A DNA stretch of 64,000 nucleotides from Malania oleifera. Taxonomy: Eukaryota > Streptophyta > Magnoliopsida > Santalales > Ximeniaceae. Below, in pieces: positions 28,441-39,932 of this stretch. The notes under the pieces were generated by a model. The model did not search any database. It was given only the letters and a program-made list of their open reading frames with translations, and was not told the DNA's origin. The stretch is taken from NCBI RefSeq assembly GCF_029873635.1, contig NC_080423.1:96557025-96621024 (forward strand), read 5' to 3'. Position 1 is the first letter of the stretch; each line of letters opens with the position of its first letter. Made by a program: the position numbers and the translations under genes.

Positions 28441-29677
28441 GGTATTTAGAGAGCTAAGAACCTTCCCTATAGAAAAAACTTAAAGGAAACACATCACTTT
28501 CATTTATTGAAATATTAAGGTTCTTCTGAGAACCTTGAACATCATATCCAGCGCTTAAAGCTTTATGAACAGATATGAATTGTTCTTGGTTATGGACATT
28601 ATTGTATGTCTTAATATATTTTCTCTGTTGCATCTGTAACCTATAGGCATGATTATATTGGTCGCATAGTAAAATGAATAAATCTTAATCCAGTATACTC
28701 ATTTTAAAAGACTTAAATATGAAGGCTTATACTGCGTGGCATGTTAAATGAATTTAATCTTGGGCTAGTATAAGTAAATCACTGTATCTAAGTTAGAATT
28801 CCAATTGAAATGGGAGCATCTAAACATAAATTCCTATCATGTTATGCTCACCAATATTTTCAGCTTAGATCTAGTTTGAACCCTTTGTGGCATGCGCTTA
28901 ATTGTTAAGATCTTATTGAATATTTTAAAATGAAAATATACTGCCTTGCCACAAGTTCTTTGTTTCTTTTGCCATATGATCCTCGTGTTAAGTTTGACTA
29001 ATATCTTTAGGATCTTTGTGGTTATTTTTTGTGGTCATATTATTTGTATGCTTAAATGATAAACCAGAAAAGTTTTGCTTGCATGCTCTTTAAAGTTTCT
29101 TTTTCAACAAGCACACCCCCAGCATTTCTTGAAAATATCATAAGGGGGATATATATTTACATACATACATATATATTTATTTACATATACTTTTCTTAGC
29201 AAGAAATGATTTTACATGAAACATAGTTTGTTTCTTGCTTATGTGTTAAATTGCTATAAATTTTAAACACTTGGAAATTTTTATGCCCAAATGCTATATG
29301 AAAAAGGGGGAGAACTTTTCTTGCGTGCTTAAACTCCAAAAAGGCGAAAAGTTTTTCAAAAAGGAGTTTCTCTTTGACTAAGTTTTTTTTTAATGACCAA
29401 ATTTTTATACTTAACCTAACCTTTTTGTTGATATGAAAACGGGGAGAACTTTTGTGAGCAAAATGTTTGACCAAACGGGATTTTTTTTTGGGTACTTATC
29501 TGAGCTGCATGCATGTATGTATTTGTGTCTTACTGCTAAAACTAAATGCATATAAGTTGAAATATCTTCTTTGATATATATGCTTAAGCTATGATGTTTA
29601 TATTTAAATTATGCATACTTTTTAGGGGAGCCTTTGTAGGCTAAACCTCATTTTGCTCTCGTGCATTTGTTATCATC
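28441..29677. other. Noncoding 3' internal region of SIRE-like element 1
   Basis: No coding motif. Contains 'aaaaagggggagaac'-like purine-rich strings, typical of the pre-LTR region of these elements, and ends in the polypurine tract. Confidence 0.6.
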
Positions 29678-29690
29678 AAAAAAGGGGAGG
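29678..29690 (+). promoter_or_regulatory. Polypurine tract
   Basis: 'aaaaaaggggaggt' lies directly before the 3' LTR start at 29692; it primes plus-strand DNA synthesis in LTR elements. Confidence 0.75.
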
Positions 29691-29691
29691 T

Positions 29692-31858
29692 TGTTGACTT
29701 TTTTATTCCGATCCTTGATTTTGATTATGACAAATCACAAGTTACTTATGTATGTAGTCAGTGCTTGAAGTAAACTTAATACTTTAGCACGCACATAAGG
29801 AAGAAATGGAAGCCAGGAGGAACATAAAGACCATATCATCTTGCGCATTCCAATGAAGTCACAAGAGTAAAGAAGATTGAAGACATTTAAATTTCATTTT
29901 TATTACATTTTGTCTTATAATTTGGTCTGTAATAATGCATTTGCATGCATAATGTGAATGACAAGCTCAGAACGACCGTAGACAGACCTTAGGGATCAAC
30001 AAATTTTTAAGAAAGTCATTTAGGGCCAAAAATAATTTTACAAAGACTTCGATTGACCAATTTTTAGGGTCAAATTGAGGGCTAAAATTGTACCTCTAAG
30101 TAGCCCCGGCCGACCAAACCATTCCGGTAATAACTAGCTTGGTCAACCGAATACATTGTTGGTTGAAAAGACTAAGTCTCGGTCGACCGAATCCCTAGCT
30201 GTTTAAAATCCATGGTCAACCGAACTGGTCAAAAGTCAACAAGTTGACTTCTCACGGTCGACCGTTCTAAAATGAACGTATCGTCCTTGTTCAACCATAC
30301 AAGAACGTGTCTAACCCCCAACTATTCGGTCGACCGTTTGTGTAGTTCAAATTGGCCACGGTCAACCGAACCATATGAGCAGTCAACCAAACCTTAGCCA
30401 TGGTCGACCGAACCTATGAAAGATTCGAAATCGCCCTAAGAAGGTTGACCAAATTCGTAGTTCAAAATTGACACGGTCGACCGAACTTAGTAATATGGTC
30501 GACCGAACCTTGAATATGGTTAACCAAACCTCTCGGGTTGGTGAAATTTTTACTGTGGTTAAACAAAGTTATTTTTCATTAAACCTAATTAAACATTTTC
30601 AAAAATACCCAATAAGCCCTAACGGTTATATTTTTTGCAATATCTATATATACCCCTTCATTTGTCTTAATTAGGTCAAAATTAGCAAAAATCATTAAGA
30701 AAAATTATCTGAAATTTTTTATACTCATACTCCTCTTATTGCTCAAATTCTTCCAATCTTTTCAAAGCATGCTACTTATACTCTCTTACACTCCTTGTTT
30801 TAAAATCATCTTTGAAGAGAGCATTTGATTAATCTTTGGGCATTTATTTTCTTCATCGAAAGCTTATACTCTCACTTATTCTTTGTTTGTGAAAACTTAT
30901 TTTTAAGAGTTAGCTTCTTAGATCTCCCATATATTTTATTAATAAATATTATTAGGAGAAAATTTATATTAGTTATTTTTGAAATACTTGAGCGCATATA
31001 ATTTGTGTTAGGAAAGTCTTATTGCAATCGTGCTTACACTCACACATACTATTTTTGCAAGTTCATTTGTAAGCAAAAACTCTAAATTCTCCTGGACTTT
31101 ATTTGGGAAAAATATTTTTGGAAAAATATTTTGTTAGGGTTTAAATCCTTGAGCATCCATCATATATATTTTTATTTAAGGATTATTTTAGTGAGAAAAT
31201 CACCATACTCACATTGAGCTTCATTTCATATCATACGTGAGGGCATTGTGCATATTGTGTACACATCTTCTTAGTATAGAAGCATTCATTGTTGTACGAA
31301 AAATATTTCATTTGAATATTATTGTATTCCCGACAAGTGGTCGGAAGAGGGAGATTAGCCTTGTGAATAGTCCCGAATTGCTCAGATTCGGTCAGGTGAG
31401 CACCGAACTGGTTCAGACCCAGTTAGGAGAACTAGGTGCACCATCCTGGTAAGGTATTGTAAACAGTGTCACTCCACCCGCAAGTGAGCAATTTAGTGGA
31501 ATCCTCTTACTTGTGAGCTTGAGGCGGGGACGTAAGCAGTATTGGCCGAACCCCGATAACATATTTTGTGTCGGCTCTCTGTTTAATTTTCGCACTTTCA
31601 ATTCCACACATATATGCTAGTACTTGAACTGTTGTGAATGTTTTAATTGCTTTAAATACTTGCATACATACTTATTTGGGGTATACTGAGCTTGCTATAT
31701 TTGTCTTGATCATTTGCTCAGTTTTATATTAGTGGGTAATTGGAATTCGCTTAGAAAGACCCTAGGTTGCAATAATAGTTAAGGATTTAACCTAGGTAGA
31801 AAGTTTTAAATACCCAATTCACCCCCGCCCCCCTTTGGGGAATACACCAATTCCAACA
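29692..31858 (+). repeat. 3' LTR of SIRE-like element 1
   Basis: 2167 bp, TGTTGACTTT to 'ttccaaca'. It carries the GGTCGACCGAACC-like palindromic motif array (about 30050-30540) but lacks the foreign insertion and the 107-bp duplication of the 5' LTR. Confidence 0.9.
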
Positions 31859-31969
31859 GTATTTCTAATAATAAGAAAAGTGTCACAAATAGTTATTTGC
31901 ACTGAATTTGGTGAAAGCCATCATAAAAAATAAAAATAAAAAAATGGCATCCTCAAGCTATAAGAATCC

Positions 31970-32110
31970 TCCTTTGCCGAGAATAAGGGAAAGGTCGTCA
32001 TAGTGTATGCAACCTTACCCTTACTTTTAAGCAAAGAGCTTGTTTCGTTGAACTCAAACCTCATGACTAACTAGTCACAATGAAGCAACCTTACCATTTA
32101 TCCAAAACCT
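31970..32110 (-). mobile_element. tRNA-derived SINE relic
   Basis: On the minus strand 'atggtaaggttgc', a degenerate B box (ggtttgagttcaacg), 'gtaagggtaaggttgc' and a following 'acactatgacgacc' occur in the order found in a widespread plant SINE type. Diverged; limits approximate. Confidence 0.5.
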
Positions 32111-32666
32111 ACCCTCACAAAATAGTCATTGGTTACCCTTTCTCAGAAGGGTCACAAATAGCCCATCATTGGTGACCCTACTCGACTTGTGCCATGGCTG
32201 CATGATTAGAAGATCATACCCATAATCGCAACCCCACTAAAGCATTAGATGGTCTAGAAACCCCTCTGCACATTCAAAGGTGAAGCACTACTCCCTCAAG
32301 CAATTTCAGGTTACAACTAACTCGAACTCAATCTCGACCTTGGAAACGTGGAACATTAGCCCATATCGGCCATTACTAGATCCTTTTATATTTTATTTAG
32401 TTTGAAGACTAACATTGCCAAAACTAAAATTTTCTTTTGTGGCATAAGCTTGAAATCTACAAAATTCTAGGAATCCCTGTCACACCTTCCCCATGAAAAT
32501 ATCTTGGATTTCCTCTAGTAACCAAGAAAGTTGTTTAAGCAAGGTTGTGCTATTTTAATTAAGAGAATCTCTTCCAAGATGCATAAATACTGACATCACT
32601 TTTATAGTTATGTTGGTCATTTTCGGCTCATGAAATCAGTTTTTCCAAGTATTAGTGTTCAACTTT
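32111..32666. other. Unassigned spacer
   Basis: Low-complexity-free sequence with no open frame or repeat that I recognise; possibly an older transposon remnant. Confidence 0.5.
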
Positions 32667-34437
32667 TCTTTTTTTTACTAAAAGATGGCAGCACCTCGAT
32701 TTATTTATTAATATACCCTCACTTTTGGTAGAGGAATACCGTGGTTACAAGATAAAACAAAAGGGAGATTACAGAAAAATCCTTCCAAAAAACACCAACA
32801 TCAGCAACCAACCAAACTAGGACAACCAAAATAAACATAATTAACAAAGAAGATAAAAACATAAAAACAACCAAAATCAAAACAAAATATACCAAACGAA
32901 ACTCTAGAGTTGAACTAACGACAAATGGAAATGAGACCCCACATATCCATCTGAAGAATACCTTTTAGATAATGTGGTAGAAGGTATTGTTCTTCGTAGA
33001 GTACATTGTTTCCCATTTCTCCTTCTTTAGCAAGAAAATTAGTCACACTATTGTCTTCTCTATATTGATGCATCACTATGACGTTCAGTCCTTCTAGCTC
33101 CACCATGAACTCCTCCCAAAATTCCCAAAGATACCACAAAGTACATCTACCTTCCTGAAGCCAATCAACTACAATTCGTGAGTCACTTTCAGTAATCACA
33201 TTAAAATAATGCAAACGTTTGCACAAACGAATTCCTTCACTGATTGCTTTTAATTCCGCACTATTATTCGTACCATTGCCAAAACAACTTGAAAAAATTG
33301 CTTTTTCCATGTCATGGCAATCTCGAATAATTCCTCCACCTCCTGAATTACCCGGATTGCCCCTACAACTCCCATCATAATTAAGATTTATCCACCCTAT
33401 TGGAGGTTCAACCCACAAAATAATTTTTTCAGGCGTGTCGCAAACTCCCTGATGCTTAAAACTCAATCAAAATCTTAATGTCCGACTTCTTCAATTGTTT
33501 AAAAGAATTGGAACTCTCAACAATAAAACTAACCCAGAATCCAACACTTCTCCACATCTGATCTGCACTTTGATAAACTCTTTCCATTCTCGCTTTACAT
33601 CTTCGATTCCAGAGGCTCCACGTAATCAAACACGGAATCAGCTCGATTAAAATACCTTTAATAGACAATTTTTGAGCATAGTAGAACCAATTTGCTATTT
33701 TGTTTTTCCAGGGAAGGGATCGTTGGAAAGGAATCCCCAACGCCACACTAGCCCGATGCCAAACCTCTGAAGCCACCTTACCTAAAGAAAGAATATGACC
33801 AATGTTTTCCTGGCTTCTCTGAACGTAGCAATCACAAGTCGAAGCAGCCATCGATATTCCTTTGGCCTAAATTCTATCATCTATAGCCAAGCATCTAAAC
33901 CAAGCTCTCAATAAACACATTGAGATTCTTTTGGGCAATAAAGAATGCCAAAACTAGTCATTCCATACAAAACTATCACTTCTGCTTCTCACTGCCTCCC
34001 AAGCCATTTTTGTAGAGAAATTACCATCTGGGGCAGGCTTCTAGACAAAAATATCTTGCCCACTTTTACCCGCCGGCACCTGGTGCAAAATTTCCCTTGT
34101 TTTATCAGCACCAACCAATTCTAGTACTAAATCAGAGTTCCAATTATTATTTAGCTAGCAATCCTTAATACACAATTTCTTGTTCAAAATATCATCAGCG
34201 CTCATAGATAACGGGCTTGACGACAGCCACCTATCGAACCAAAAAGAAGAGTTCCCACCTCTCACCAAAATTTTAACATTATCCATAACTTCTAGAATTG
34301 TGGTCATAATTGATTTTCAGAACCGAGAGTCATTTGGTCTCCCATTTCTTATTAATAAATGATCATTTCTGCAATATTTGGCCCTAAAAAAACCTATCCA
34401 CAAATTGTTAGAGGTGAGCAATCTGAAGGCAAATTTA
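32667..34437 (-). mobile_element. Second LINE copy, opposite orientation, 5'-truncated
   Basis: Same LINE family as 26481-28422, on the other strand. Its 3' tail (complement of 'ttttttttactaaaaga') is at 32667 and the match ends at about 34437. From the 5' side it holds the RT C-terminal part (about 33860-34430, broken), a zinc-binding/linker frame (33456-33851: CDCYVQRSQENIGHI...WSLWNRRCKAR) and an RNase H frame (32915-33466) with INLNYDGSCRGNPGNSGGG, NSAELKAISEG, ESDSRIVVDW and VTNFLAKEG. These RNase H acidic residues look intact. The two frames overlap by 11 bases, so a frameshift separates them. Confidence 0.9.
32915..33466 (-). pseudogene. LINE RNase H domain
   Basis: 183-codon open frame with all expected RNase H landmarks: YDGS (first Asp), AELKAI (Glu), ESDS (second Asp) and the C-terminal VTNFLAKEG segment. 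It belongs to the LINE copy and is not a host gene. The start is arbitrary because upstream sequence is frameshifted. Confidence 0.85.
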
Positions 34438-34616
34438 CCTCAAGCTATATCATTGACAAGTTGAATCAGGTTTTAAAGGCTTTCCTCTTAAAGGACAATG
34501 ATTAGAATATAGGGAGGTGTATGTTTGTCAACCTTTTAAGGAGAGTGGGTTGAGTTTAAAGCTAATTGCATATTGGAATCAAGTGCTCTAGCTAATTGCA
34601 GAACGGAGTCTCTCTC

Positions 34617-34871
34617 TCTAAAATTAAATGAGATAAAATAAATAAAGTGGAGAAAATGACACCGAAAATTTTTACGTGGAAAACCTGTAAAGGGAAAAAC
34701 ACGAGACCATAGTCCACTTCAAACTTCTACTATGATGATAATGGGGTTACAAAACTTCACCCTAAGGTAGATACCACTTACAATACAAAAAAATGTATTC
34801 TTCAATTTGTAGATAACGTCCCTCACAAACTGGCTACTTCACTATTTATCTTTAAGAATATACTAAATACT
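34617..34871 (-). repeat. Left LTR piece of the outer Tnt1/Tork-like Copia
   Basis: From 'aaaattaaatgagat' to the ATACT target site it matches the right LTR at about 63808-63972 (the 'tttttacgtggaaaac' and 'gatgataatggggttacaaa' blocks). It lacks the first 45 or so bases of that LTR. The LTR continues at 59393-59672 beyond the inserted element. Confidence 0.8.
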
Positions 34872-36999
34872 TGTTGGCTTTACAAGGCTTAGCATCCTGT
34901 TTTGATGATAAAAAACAAGTGGAACTTAACATATTTGGTTGAGTGATGATATTTCAAATCTCACATATGTGAAAGCAAGGTCAAGTACTCACAAGGATCA
35001 ATTGAAGCTTATATTCCACAGGAACATGATCATATGAAGCTTAAAAAATACTCAAAGACATGGATGATATATTAAAGCTTGACGACTATGAGAAGATGAA
35101 CTTGATATTAAAGCTTGAAGAAAGGGCCAAGACAAAGCATGAAGACTTAAGTGTTTAAGAATATTAAAAAAAATTAAGAAGTCTTTAGGTAAGTACTTCA
35201 TTAGATTTCAATATGGATACAAAAAGCTCTTGAGTTAATTACTCGGACCTAAATACCTTTTAAAATACTTGGGAAATATTTTTATAAGGTCAAAATATAT
35301 TTCAAAATGGTTAAAATTATTTTTGGAATGAAAAGCACCAAAAAGAGGATTTTCCAAATGCTGTTATTTTTTTACATCCGCATTGATATGCCTTTTTCTC
35401 TATCAAAAACTCATTATTTTAAAAAGTGTTCAACATGGAAGTTGTAATATTTTCTCTTACCTTTTTTTTTTTTACACTAAGATCATCAAATTTAGAGTTA
35501 TATAAAAAAAAGTTATGACCAAATACTGAGCGGGGTCGAAGTTGTCAGCAACTCAACAAATTGTCTCGTCAGCCAACTGATCAGAATGAGCTGTGTTCAG
35601 CCAGCCGACTGACCAGTTAATAGAATTAATTTTTGGGAGACAGAAAGGTCTCAGTCGTCTATCCAGCCAACTAACCCTGTATAAACACCCACCTAGTCAC
35701 CTGGTCAGCCAACTGACCTTACGAAAATTTAAATTTTGAACTTTAACGGGAAAATTCTAAAAATTAGTTTTTTTTTATATCTAAAAGTTATAAAAACTTG
35801 GGAGACACTCCAAGCAACTTGGGAGACAAAGAAACTCACTCTATAAATACATGGTTTTACAAATTAAATTATACCAAGCAATTGAAAATCAATTCTCAGA
35901 GCTAAAACTCTCATACTCTTAAAAGCTCTCATGCTCTCATCTTTGCATATCTGAATTGCTAAGATTTTTTTGGAAGCAACTGATCAATCCTTCTCTGTCT
36001 TTCTGAATTGTTGATTCTCATCTAGAAGGAAAACTTGGTGAAATCTCTTTTGAGCTTCAATTGTATTTCATATTGTGAATTTGATTGAAGTATATAGATT
36101 TAACTTGTACTAATCAACTCTCTGTGAGAGCACTCTTTGTACACATCTATTTGTTGTATCTCTTGTAGATTGTGACGATTTTAGGATTGTTGGATCGTAG
36201 GCTAAGTGAGGGGATATCGCTTAGAAAGGTGTTGCTCTAACCTAATTGAAGGAATGACCGAACGAGGGTATATTGTTTGGAGAGGCGGGCTCTAGCCTAA
36301 TCAAAGGAGTGTGTAAATGGTGTTGTTCCACCCGAAAAAGGAACTAGTTTTAGTGAATCCTTTGGTGGTTTGCCAAAGGTGATGACGTAGGCTAGGTATA
36401 AGCCAAACCTCGTAAAAACCGTGGTCTCACTCCCTCTTTCCCTTACTCTATTTACTTACAGCATATACAAACTGCGTGGATGTTTTAAATTCATTAATCA
36501 TAAACACTACATGGATTTGATATTAAGAAAACTTGAGCTTAATTTGTTTTTGGGATTGCGAAAATCGAAAGGGAGTACGTTAGTTGATCCATTCTTTGCG
36601 GAAACCATAAGGGAGTACGTTGATTGATAAAACACTGAAAGACACATTAAACTAAAAGTTTATTTAACATCTAAGTTTTTGGAAAGAGTATTGGATTGCA
36701 TCTCATTTTAAGAAAGCAAATTCATTAACTACAGGGCTGTAAACAAACACAAGCTGAATCTTCTATCTTAATTTGAATATTGTGGATGATTGGAAAGTTG
36801 ATTGGTTGACTAATTAGTTAAGTACTTTGTTGGTTGTGGATTGAATTTTGTTTTTAAGTATTTATTATTTGAATAAATCAACAAGAAGTAAAGATTTCAT
36901 TAAAAGAAAAAAAAGAAGTTAAGAATTCTTAAAAAGAATTAAAAGAAAATTTTTAAATCCAATTCACCCTCCCCTCTTGGGACTACACCTTAGTTTTCA
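34872..36999 (+). repeat. 5' LTR of SIRE-like element 2
   Basis: TGTTGGCTTT to 'tagttttca'. Contains short dispersed CAGCCGACTGACC-like motifs (about 35560-35720). Short frames in it (for example 36421-36627) are repeated in the 3' LTR and are not genes. Confidence 0.9.
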
Positions 37000-37001
37000 A
37001 T

Positions 37002-37013
37002 TGGTATCAGAGA
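37002..37013 (+). promoter_or_regulatory. Primer-binding site, tRNA-iMet type
   Basis: TGGTATCAGAGA directly after the 5' LTR; the last base differs from the usual C. Confidence 0.8.
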
Positions 37014-37055
37014 GGGATTATAACAAATCTTAATAAGTAGTTATAGAAAGATCTA

Positions 37056-38942
37056 ATGGCACACATAAGAGTAGCTCCCTTCAAAGAGTGTCAATCCTCA
37101 ACTTGGTCACCTATCTTTTGTGGTTTGAACTATACTTTTTGGATACAGTATATGAGAATATATCTTCAAACTATGAATTGGAAAGCTTGGGAGGTTGTCA
37201 TGGATGGTTGCCTAATTCCCTTTAAACTAGTAGATGGAAAACAAGTTCCTAAGGAGACAATTGATATGACAGACTTAGATCATAAGGTGCTGCAAGTTAA
37301 TTCTAGTGCTATGAATGTTTTATACTCTACTATTGATATAAATGAATTTAATAAAGTCATGACTTGCAAATCAGCTAATGAAATATGGGACAAACTTGAG
37401 GTAACTTACGAAAGCACTATAGATGTTAGGGATAATAGGATTGATATGCTTACAAGCGAATATGAAGCATTTAAGATGAACTCAGATGAATCTATAACTA
37501 GCACGTACACTTGGTTCACTCACATAATAAATTCCCTAAATGTTTTAGGAAAAACCTACACTACCTATGAGATGATAAGAAAAATTCTTAGAGGGCTGCC
37601 ACCTATATGGGAACCAAAGGTCACTGCAACAACAGAAGGTAGGAACCTTAAAACCACTTCTTTAGATGAACTAATAGGTTCTCTACTCACATGTGAAATG
37701 TCAATGAATGAAAGGAATGGAAAAATCAAAGTCCAAGAATCAAAAGAAAATTCTAGTAGTGAAGAAGAGATGGATGAAGATAAACTAGCCTTCATATCTA
37801 AGAAACTTGCAAAAATCCTTAGAAGGAAAAACAAATTCAAAAAAAGAAACCAAAACTCCGGATCAGAAGAATAAGAAATTAGAAAGAAGAAATCTAAAAA
37901 TAAAACTCCTACATGTTATAATTGTAACAAAGTTGGACATATAAAATCGGAATGTCCACTACTTAAAAAGGAGTCTAAGAAAAAAAACAAAAAAGTCATG
38001 AAAGCCACTACTTGGGATAGTACAAGTAGTTCAGAATGTGAATCAAGTGACCAAGAGATTACTTAAACTTTTTTTATGGTATGGGACGATGAGGGAAGCT
38101 CCTCATCCTAATCGGTTAATGGTTATAGTAGTGATGAATCAAATGATGAGAGCATGTCATCTTATGAAAAACTTCAAAATGATTTATTCAAAGTACATAA
38201 GATGCTAATCAAAGTAACTAAACAAAAAACATCGTTGAAAAACAAGAATGATGGGATGATGAAAGAGCTAGAATCAATTAAGATTGCTGAAAATGATAAA
38301 GATTCAAAACTCAAGAAAATAGAAAATAAGTATGAAGCTGCAATAAAAGAATTAGAAGCTAAAAATCTTACTGAAAAAGAAAAAGACTTGAAAATCAAGA
38401 AATTAGAAAGCAAGAATGAAATGATGATAGAAGATCTTCGATCCATATCCTCTATGGAATATGAGAAAGACATGTGTATTTCTGAATTAGAGGATAAAAT
38501 TATAAAATTATATCAAGAATTAGAGAAATCACAAAAGAATGTTGATGACAAGAAAGATATTGAGATAAATAATCTCAAAAATCAAATGGAAGATAAAGAA
38601 AAGATCATTTACAATTTCACAAAAGGAAAGGAAAACTTTAACAAAATGATAGGCTCACAAAGGATGACCTTAAACAAAGAAGGCATTGGATTTTATGGGA
38701 TTGAAAATAAAAATAAAAAGAATCTTTACATGGGTTATTTTTCTAAAGCATCCAAAGATTATGCTAGCTCATCTTCTAATGCCTACACTAACACCATATG
38801 CTATCAATGTAAGAAAAAGAGGCATATAAAGTTTGAATGTCCATTTAAAAGAAAGGGTGTGAAGACTAAACAAGTTTGGAGAATTAAAGAACATCCCTTT
38901 TTAAACCATCCAGACCCAAGAAAATATGGGTACCAAAAATGA
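37056..38942 (+). pseudogene. SIRE-like Copia gag with three in-frame stops
   Basis: One reading frame of 629 codons, broken by TAA at 37872, 38064 and 38109. The first part (272 codons) is a Copia gag: MAHIRVAPFKE start, YTFWIQYMRIYL, NEIWDKLEVTYE, ILRGLPPIWEPKVTA, LIGSLLTCE. A CCHC zinc knuckle (CYNCNKVGHIKSEC) follows at about 37914. Then comes a Lys/Glu coiled coil (38154-38640) and a second knuckle whose glycine is lost (CYQCKKKRHIKFEC). The end, KQVWRIKEHP...KYGYQK, resembles the gag-protease boundary of SIRE-type elements, just where the frame stops. In the family, gag builds the virus-like particle. The frame is otherwise intact, so inactivation is recent. Confidence 0.85.
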
Positions 38943-39625
38943 AATACTAAAACTTCAATTGATATTAAATTTACGGAACATCATAAAAATATATTTAATA
39001 AATTGAAATAGAGAATAAGGATAAAATTATTCAACCTTATCTTATTGAAACTCAAGAAAATTGTTGGCCTCAAATCAACGAATGAATCATACAAGGCATA
39101 AAATAGAAAGAATTAGGATACATAAAGTTTGGATGTTTAAATGAAATAAAAAAAAAATGAAAATCTGAAGCAAATAGAACTTATTGATAAAGAAGAAAGT
39201 TTGGCAGAAGAATTGTCAGTCGACTGACTGAACAAAACCTTTAAAGAGAAAGTATAGGTCAGCCGACTAGACAGAAGCTCAGCCAACTGATTGAAGGAAA
39301 AACTGTTAAACAAGTTTGAAATAAAATACTTGAGCAACATAAGAACAATCCAAGCAAGAGTATGGTACAAAGCACATGATATGATTTACTCTATGCTTAT
39401 ATGAATGCAATATGATACATGTGTACATCTTAAATTTGGTATCTTGAAATTTTTAAAGACATTGAAAATATTGATAATTTATGGCTCACTATATTTTGAA
39501 AATTTGAACATAAAATTATGAAGCGTGATTTAGAAACATGAATTTTGATATGATTTGATAAATTCTTGGCAATGTATGTTTATGATGAATCACATGGATA
39601 AATGGATAAATTTGAATCTAAATAA
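38943..39625. other. Noncoding internal part of SIRE-like element 2
   Basis: No pol motif. Contains CAGTCGACTGACTG- and CAGCCGACTAG-type motifs (about 39218-39290), like those in the LTR of the same element. Ends at the TR-GAG target site TAGAG (39626-39630). Confidence 0.6.
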
Positions 39626-39630
39626 TAGAG

Positions 39631-39896
39631 TGTAGACACCCTATTTTTGCCCTAACCGAATAGAACAAACGAGTCCCTTCTCATTATATTATTATTATTA
39701 TTACCTTATTTTTATTATTATTATTTTATTATTATTATTAGTACTTTACTATTATTTTGCTAGTATTTTTATTATCATTATTATTATTATTTTCATTTTT
39801 ATTATTATTACTAGTACTTTTATTATCTTTATTTTATTTTTACTATACTATAATTATTTTTGTTTTCCATTTATTTTATTGTTATTCTTTTTGATA

Positions 39897-39932
<36 letters not shown>

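Larger units (their letters stand above)
18149..31858 (+). mobile_element. SIRE-like Copia element, gag-only, heavily rearranged, TSD GTATT
   Basis: GTATT is duplicated at 18144-18148 and 31859-31863. LTRs begin TGTTGA and end 'ccaattccaaca'. A tRNA-iMet type PBS (TGGTATCAGAGC) follows the 5' LTR, and a purine tract precedes the 3' LTR. Without later insertions the internal region would be only about 3.4 kb. It holds a decayed gag and no trace of protease, integrase or reverse transcriptase in sense orientation. Insertions inside it are a partial minus-strand Copia (21320-22995), a repeated LTR end (22991-24263) and a LINE (26481-28422). The architecture matches the element at 34872-59392. 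Confidence 0.85.
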
